Positions 1-4,999 of a stretch of 7,163 nucleotides of DNA are shown piece by piece. The first letter of the stretch is position 1; every line of letters begins with the position of its first letter. A program made the position numbers and the translations under genes. Origin of the DNA: Desulfobacteraceae bacterium (GTDB lineage: Bacteria > Desulfobacterota > Desulfobacteria > Desulfobacterales > Desulfatirhabdiaceae); the NCBI GenBank assembly GCA_027325475.1, contig DAIEFO010000111.1:1-7163 (forward strand). Direction: 5' to 3'. The notes below the pieces were generated by a model, which saw nothing but the letters and a program-made list of their open reading frames with translations, had not been told where the DNA came from and did no database searches.

Positions 1-125
1 TTGTTCTCCAAAACGGTTTGATTGGTATGCGTGTTGTTTCTGTATATGCGGACACGGGTTTTCCTTTGGCCCTGGTTTTGAAAGACACCAAAATGATCAC
101 CTTTTCCGCCGATGAACGGCTCCGG

Positions 126-3100
126 TCAGAATGTTTTTCTCACTCTGACAGCGCCCAGGTATATCGAGCCTTCCTGACCGTCAATGCTGATCATATCTCC
201 GGATGTCAGTGTCTGTCGATGAATTTTGCACTGTTTCTCTTTTTCATGGCATATCATGTCGCTGCATCCTACGACGCAGGTTTTGCCCAGACGATGCGCC
301 ACGACCGCCGCATGTGATGTCAGTCCGCCGCGTGCGGTTAGCAATCCGTCCGCCGCATGTATTTCGCGGATGTCATCGGGGACGGTGTCGCTTCTGAGCA
401 GAATCAGATGCGTCTGGGGTTCTGCGGCGCGCCACTGGTCAATTTCTTCCAGGGTAAAGACCACACGGCCGCTCATGGCGCCGCCGCCCACGCCGATGCC
501 ATGTCCCAGAAACCGCTCACGGGAGATGTCCTCCGGATCGAACGACAGCCCTTTTTTGCGCTCCCGCATGGCCATGTCGCGAGTCTGAAGCAGAAACAGA
601 TCCTGCGGCGCCGGACTTTCAAAGGTGAATTCCATTTCCTGCGGGGTCCATCCTTTTTTTTCGATCAGATCGATGGCCCAGCTTTTGAGCGCTGCGTAAA
701 TTTCCGGAAAACGGGTTTCCAGGGTAATGTCTGTGTTCCGCATTTCAATGTTCTGCTGAAAGATCGAAATCGGCAGGGTGTTGACCAGACCGGAAACCAC
801 ATCTTCTCCCTGATTGCCGGTCGTGAAATCGCCCCATAACCGGACGCGGTCACCGGGCCATCGGGGATTATGGGTAAAGATAACACCGGTTCCGGACTGC
901 TGGGAGATGTTGCCATATACCATGGACTGCACGGTCACGGCGGTTCCCCAGTCATCTGAAATCCCCATGATGCTGCGATAGGTTCTGGCTTTGTCGGAAT
1001 CCCAGGATTGAAACACACTGTGGATGGTCATGTAAAGTTGTTCCAGAGGGTCTTCCAGAACCGGATGTCCGGCATTCAGAATGCTCTGTTTATAGGCCAG
1101 GGCAATGGTTTTCATCTGTGCGCCGGTAAACTCTCTCTTGAAAGGAATCCCCAGCGATTGTTTGAAATCGCCGATAATGGCGTCAAAGTGATCCCGCTCC
1201 AGCCCCACCGCCATGCCGTAGCACTGAAGAAAACGCCGGTAGTTGTCCCAGGCAAACCAGGCATTGCCGCTGGCATCGGCAAGACCTTCTGCGATACTTT
1301 CATTGATTCCGACATCCAGAAGGGTATCCATCATACCCGGCTGCGAGATGGAAGCACCGCTTCTCACCGAAAGGAGGAGCGGACGCCGCGGATCGCCGAA
1401 AGTCTTGCCGGTCACATTTTCGAGAACCGCGATATGATGACGGATCTGTTCTCTGAAATTTTGCCGCGCCGGTGGATAATTTTCGATAATATCCCGGCAC
1501 CGGAAGGCTTCCGTGGTGATGATGAAACCCGGCGGCACCGGAAGACCGAAGCATTTCAGCTTGACCATGTTCAGGCCCTTGTTGCCGGTATAGATGATTC
1601 CGGGAAGCTGTTGGCCGCACTGGTCAACCGGAGTGATGGCCTGGCTGGGGTCATACAGCAGCAGAAGTCTGAGCTGATCGGCGCGAAGCTTGTCAACCTG
1701 CTGGAACAGCACGGTCAGTATCCGGGTCAGGAGCCTGTCCAGTTGCTGAAGCCCTAAAGAAAACACAATCTGATCCCTGAAGAATATTTCAGATATCCGG
1801 TGCGCCCGTTTTTCGATATCCATATCCCCGTCCTGAGGCTGGTAGCGCGGGGATATCCGGCTGCGGTCGGCGGCGGCGATGATCCGGTTCAGGTTTTCTT
1901 CATGAACATTGTTGAAATAGTCATGAATGATATGGGTAACCGCCGTAGAAAAACCTTTAAAGATATCGAGGTACTGTGTAAAGGTAAATCCCTTGATTTC
2001 AAGGGAATGGTTCAGCATCTCCTGCTGACGCTCAAATTCGACGGAGTGAATGCCATCGACTTTCAGCGCGCGGTCAAACAGGGTCAGCAGCGCGGCAATT
2101 TCATGGATGGTGACATGGGTGATCAGCGTCAGATCGATGGAGGTCACCAGCTCCTCAAAAAGGACATTCAGCAGCGACTCCATCCGGAATGTCAGTCCCA
2201 GCGCATCGAATTTCATTTCATGGTAACTGCCATACATCGAGGGGATATCCACGGTGATATGCCGTTTTTTATAAATATCCTCATGAATTTCGTACGATGT
2301 TGAAGACAGAATGATCGTTTTGAGAAATTCCAGGCAGCCGATGAGCAGATCAGCCTTTCTGTGGATATCCGGTTCCTCCAGCGCTTTTTTGAGGCGCGGC
2401 AGTTCGGGGAATCCGTTAACGGCAAGCTGTTCCATGTAGTGCTGAAGTTCTGTGTCATCCGGATGATACTTGATATGCAGAAGTTTACAGAATACCGCCA
2501 TCAACTGCACCCGTTCGATATCCATTTCGGATGCTCCGGATATTTTGGACATCAGTTCCGTTATCTGCGCCGGGCTGATCGCCGGCAGTTGTTCCGGAAT
2601 CCGGATACCCTGCTCCTGAAGCTGCGTCATGACATGCCGGACGCCGTCAATAAAGGGGCCACTGACCTCGATCCTGTAAAAAATATCCGGCGGCACATAG
2701 CGTTCGATGTCGGCCTTGTTTCCGGTTTTCCAGAAATTCAGCACCGCATCCATGAAATCCGGCATCTGATTGCTGCTTTCCACATGGCTTTGTTTTCTCA
2801 GAAAATGAATCAGGATGTCTTTCCGGCGGGTCAGCTCATCCAGCCGGGTGGAAATATCCCGAAGTTCTCCTTCAGCGCCGATGTCATTAAAAAAAGAGGG
2901 GAATATCCGTGTCAACTGCTTGATCAGGTTATAGACAGGGCCGATGTCGCTGTTTAAAAGGCGTGTGATGTCGCGGGGAAAGATATCCGTGTCCTTGATG
3001 AAAATGCCTTCCAGTCGAAGGTGAATGATCAGGCAGGACAGCAGCCGCATGGACCATTTGGGATTCAGTTCAATCAGCTCCAGCCACGTCCGGATATTCT

Positions 3101-4307
3101 GAATATGTGCGCTGTTGGCCTGTATCTGCCAGTCATTTCCGACGCCTTCGATCATTGGCGTCTGAAACCCCAGATCGATCACAGCATCCATGAACACATT
3201 GACCAGATCGCTTTCCACGGTTTTATACACCCCTTTTCCCATGTTCAGGGCGCACTGCATCGCGGTGATGGGGTAGCGTTGGGTGCGGGTTTTCAAGATG
3301 GAAAAGGTTTTCCGGATCAGCCGGATAATGTTGCGGTGGGTATCGTTGCCGATAAGCCAGCTCAGAGTCCGGTTGATATCCTGCAGCGCGTCTTCATGGA
3401 GCAGGGCCAGACCGGAAATATTCATGATATGAAACAGAAAAATTACCTTCCACTGGTTGCGCCGGGTGTTGTCGTCACTGGATTGCCACAGAACCAGCGG
3501 CATTTTTTTATAGGTATCCACTATCTGTTCGTAGAAAGGAAGCGCCAGCAGACCCTGAAGCAGCGGCCTGGCGCCGATAAATTCCGACGCCATGAGGCGG
3601 CCGAGCCTGTCATGATGCGCCGCCATTGTCTGGTGGGAGATATCCCGGAAAATATCGTCAAACAACGGCAGATGCCCGGTTTCAGCTTCCGCTTCAAACC
3701 ATGTCATTGGATCGTCTTCAGCCAGCCAGCAGGCGAATGTGACCTGGCAGTGCCGGTGCAGCAGACGGTTCAGGGCGCTGAAATCGGCATGAGATTCGGG
3801 CGCGCGCTCCAGATAAAGCGCTGCAAGCCGTTTGGTGGAGTAATAACTTCGCACAAAGAGTTCAAAATCGCGATCTGAAAGCTGCTGAATCCTGTCGAAA
3901 ACAGATTCCAGTACCGATATGAAGCGAGGCAGATCCGCCTCAGCATCCCTGATGGTCTTTTGCAGAAACAGCAGCAGGTTATCGGCGGCATCGATGCGGA
4001 CATCCGGAATGCCGCTTTCCGTGACGGCGTCCAGAAAAATACCGGCAATCAATCCGATCACTTCCGGTCCTCTGGGATGCTTCTGGAAGATATGAAAATA
4101 ATCGAGGGCGTATTTTCGGGTTTCCTGGACAACAATCTTCCAATTTTTGTAAGGATGGGAGAGTTCGGTTAAAAACGTATTCACTCCCTCTGTAAGGCCA
4201 TAGTAGCGGGACATGGCCTCCTGAAGAGGAAGATAACGGGAGTCGATGTGGACATCCACATGAAAGTCGGCAAGATTGATTTCAAGCGCTCTGGATTTGA
4301 ATGACAT
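126..4307 (-). CDS. PPDK-like dikinase with long N-terminal region and no PEP/pyruvate barrel
   Basis: A cytoplasmic ATP-dependent phosphotransferase of 1393 residues, related to pyruvate,phosphate dikinase. Residues 1 to about 895 match no family I recognise; they look helical, with no signal peptide or membrane segment. Residues about 900-1245 are the ATP-binding domain (PPDK_N type): GNKGLN with Lys910, SVRSGA with Arg982, PGMMDT at 990-995, DWGTAV from 1119, SGTG at 1138-1141, EMEFT with Glu1226, and LQTR with Gln1241. Residues about 1270-1390 are the swivelling domain, with GGLTSHAAVVA and the phosphoryl-carrying His1332. TSH rather than TCH places it nearer PPDK than PEP synthase. True PPDK continues into a PEP/pyruvate TIM barrel of several hundred residues; here the chain stops 61 residues after the histidine, so PEP formation is unlikely from this chain alone. 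The acceptor is unknown. The ATG at 4307 is chosen because AAAGGAG lies six bases upstream; an in-frame ATG at 4328 has no such site. The domain call is firm; the function is open. Confidence 0.93.
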   Translation of the reverse strand: MSFKSRALEINLADFHVDVHIDSRYLPLQEAMSRYYGLTEGVNTFLTELSHPYKNWKIVVQETRKYALDYFHIFQKHPRGPEVIGLIAGIFLDAVTESGIPDVRIDAADNLLLFLQKTIRDAEADLPRFISVLESVFDRIQQLSDRDFELFVRSYYSTKRLAALYLERAPESHADFSALNRLLHRHCQVTFACWLAEDDPMTWFEAEAETGHLPLFDDIFRDISHQTMAAHHDRLGRLMASEFIGARPLLQGLLALPFYEQIVDTYKKMPLVLWQSSDDNTRRNQWKVIFLFHIMNISGLALLHEDALQDINRTLSWLIGNDTHRNIIRLIRKTFSILKTRTQRYPITAMQCALNMGKGVYKTVESDLVNVFMDAVIDLGFQTPMIEGVGNDWQIQANSAHIQNIRTWLELIELNPKWSMRLLSCLIIHLRLEGIFIKDTDIFPRDITRLLNSDIGPVYNLIKQLTRIFPSFFNDIGAEGELRDISTRLDELTRRKDILIHFLRKQSHVESSNQMPDFMDAVLNFWKTGNKADIERYVPPDIFYRIEVSGPFIDGVRHVMTQLQEQGIRIPEQLPAISPAQITELMSKISGASEMDIERVQLMAVFCKLLHIKYHPDDTELQHYMEQLAVNGFPELPRLKKALEEPDIHRKADLLIGCLEFLKTIILSSTSYEIHEDIYKKRHITVDIPSMYGSYHEMKFDALGLTFRMESLLNVLFEELVTSIDLTLITHVTIHEIAALLTLFDRALKVDGIHSVEFERQQEMLNHSLEIKGFTFTQYLDIFKGFSTAVTHIIHDYFNNVHEENLNRIIAAADRSRISPRYQPQDGDMDIEKRAHRISEIFFRDQIVFSLGLQQLDRLLTRILTVLFQQVDKLRADQLRLLLLYDPSQAITPVDQCGQQLPGIIYTGNKGLNMVKLKCFGLPVPPGFIITTEAFRCRDIIENYPPARQNFREQIRHHIAVLENVTGKTFGDPRRPLLLSVRSGASISQPGMMDTLLDVGINESIAEGLADASGNAWFAWDNYRRFLQCYGMAVGLERDHFDAIIGDFKQSLGIPFKREFTGAQMKTIALAYKQSILNAGHPVLEDPLEQLYMTIHSVFQSWDSDKARTYRSIMGISDDWGTAVTVQSMVYGNISQQSGTGVIFTHNPRWPGDRVRLWGDFTTGNQGEDVVSGLVNTLPISIFQQNIEMRNTDITLETRFPEIYAALKSWAIDLIEKKGWTPQEMEFTFESPAPQDLFLLQTRDMAMRERKKGLSFDPEDISRERFLGHGIGVGGGAMSGRVVFTLEEIDQWRAAEPQTHLILLRSDTVPDDIREIHAADGLLTARGGLTSHAAVVAHRLGKTCVVGCSDMICHEKEKQCKIHRQTLTSGDMISIDGQEGSIYLGAVRVRKTF

Positions 4308-4313
4308 GGCGGA

Positions 4314-4320
4314 CTCCTTT
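4314..4320 (-). promoter_or_regulatory. Ribosome binding site of the PPDK-like gene
   Basis: The minus strand reads AAAGGAG, then six bases (TCCGCC), then ATG at 4307. This is a near-consensus Shine-Dalgarno sequence at good spacing. It decides the start: the upstream in-frame ATG at 4328 would place this site inside the coding sequence and has only CCCCGTTC in front of it. The protein therefore begins MSFKSRALE. Confidence 0.85.
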
Positions 4321-4333
4321 CTATACATGAACG

Positions 4334-4363
4334 GGGATACACAGGTGCATTCCCGGTACAGGG
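4334..4363. promoter_or_regulatory. Two adjacent imperfect inverted repeats, possible operator
   Basis: In the 110-base gap before the PPDK-like gene, plus-strand positions 4334-4354 read GGGA-ta-CAC-ag-GTG-cat-TCCC, an imperfect dyad. It overlaps a second one at 4352-4363, CCCgGTACaGGG, with one mismatched pair. They lie 14 or more bases upstream of the ribosome binding site. The loops are too short and there is no T run, so a terminator is unlikely. A protein-binding site is possible but short dyads occur by chance. I found no convincing -35/-10 pair or sigma-54 promoter in the gap. Confidence 0.25.
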
Positions 4364-4417
4364 CAGAGCAGTCTCATTATTCCTTGCTTAAAAACGCTGC
4401 GGTGATCTCAGAGCATC

Positions 4418-4999
4418 TCATTCATGAAACGATACATCAATTTTTTCATAGACGTCTGAAACAGTCAGTCTGCTTTCCACAGACGGCATCAAAATCGTAT
4501 CATCCGCGCCGCTGACCTCGGAAAACAGCCAGTGGTTATCGGGTTGACGGACATAGTGTTCCATGTGGCGGGTATCCTGAGAAATGAGCAGATATTCCTG
4601 CAATGCCTGGATCATGCGATAATTCTGAAATTTTTTGCCGCGATCATAGCTTTCGGTGGAGGGAGACAGCACTTCAATGATAACCATCGGATTCAGAAGC
4701 GTATCTCGATGGTCATCTTCAAACTGGGGCTGGCCGCAGACAATTGAAATATCCGGATAGGTGTAGAGGCCGGACTGGCTGATCTTGACACGCATATCGC
4801 TGGGGTACACACGGCAGGGACGTTGCCGGAACTGTGCATGCAGGCTGGCATAGGTATTGCCGGCAATGAGGTTGTGTGTTTCGCTTCCGCCCGCCATCGC
4901 AAAAACGTCACCGCCGAAATACTCATTTCTGATATTGCCGGAACGTTCCTGCGCCAGATATTCTTCAATCGTGATCAATGGTTTGGGCTTTGCGGTCAT
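4418..4999 (-). CDS. Uma2-family PD-(D/E)XK nuclease-fold protein
   Basis: A complete 193-residue protein of the Uma2 family (restriction-endonuclease-like fold), which usually runs to about 180-200 residues. The family layout is clear: ITIEEYLAQE near the N-terminus (9-18), NEYFGGDVFAMAGGS at 25-39 followed by His42, YPDISIVCG with Asp83, then PMVIIEVLSPST with Glu109, followed by Asp119, Lys122/Lys123 and Tyr127, and EYLLISQD. Asp83 and Glu109 are the expected metal-binding acidic pair, so the active site looks intact. Nuclease activity is inferred from the fold; few members have been tested and the biological role is unknown. No membrane segment or signal peptide is visible. The start overlaps the RND stop by four bases (ATGA), so translation is probably coupled to the pump gene. 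Such genes are often scattered singly in many copies, so the pairing with the pump may be incidental. Confidence 0.92.
   Translation of the reverse strand: MTAKPKPLITIEEYLAQERSGNIRNEYFGGDVFAMAGGSETHNLIAGNTYASLHAQFRQRPCRVYPSDMRVKISQSGLYTYPDISIVCGQPQFEDDHRDTLLNPMVIIEVLSPSTESYDRGKKFQNYRMIQALQEYLLISQDTRHMEHYVRQPDNHWLFSEVSGADDTILMPSVESRLTVSDVYEKIDVSFHE

Noticed and set aside
1..91. Possible start of a next minus-strand gene (TTG at 91 or GTG at 88, open to the edge)
   Set aside because: AAAAGGTG lies upstream of it, but only 30 codons are visible, there is no ATG, and the residues match nothing I know. Too little to call.
108..120. Hairpin GCCG-atgaa-CGGC just after the dikinase stop
   Set aside because: The stem is only four pairs, with no T run on either strand, so it does not qualify as an intrinsic terminator.
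1008..1757. 249-codon open frame on the plus strand
   Set aside because: It lies wholly antisense to the conserved ATP-binding domain of the dikinase, and its product resembles no known protein. It follows from the codon bias of the real gene.
3021..3878. 285-codon open frame on the plus strand
   Set aside because: It is antisense to the dikinase N-terminal region, with no recognisable motifs. Because that region is itself unrecognised I considered it, but the sense frame is uninterrupted for over 1390 codons, has a strong ribosome binding site and runs into conserved domains.
126..4307. Naming the gene ppdK or ppsA
   Set aside because: The C-terminal PEP/pyruvate barrel is absent and two thirds of the protein is unrelated to either enzyme, so the catalytic name would mislead.
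4308..4328. Longer dikinase start at ATG 4328
   Set aside because: No Shine-Dalgarno sequence precedes it, while the AAAGGAG before ATG 4307 would fall inside the coding sequence.
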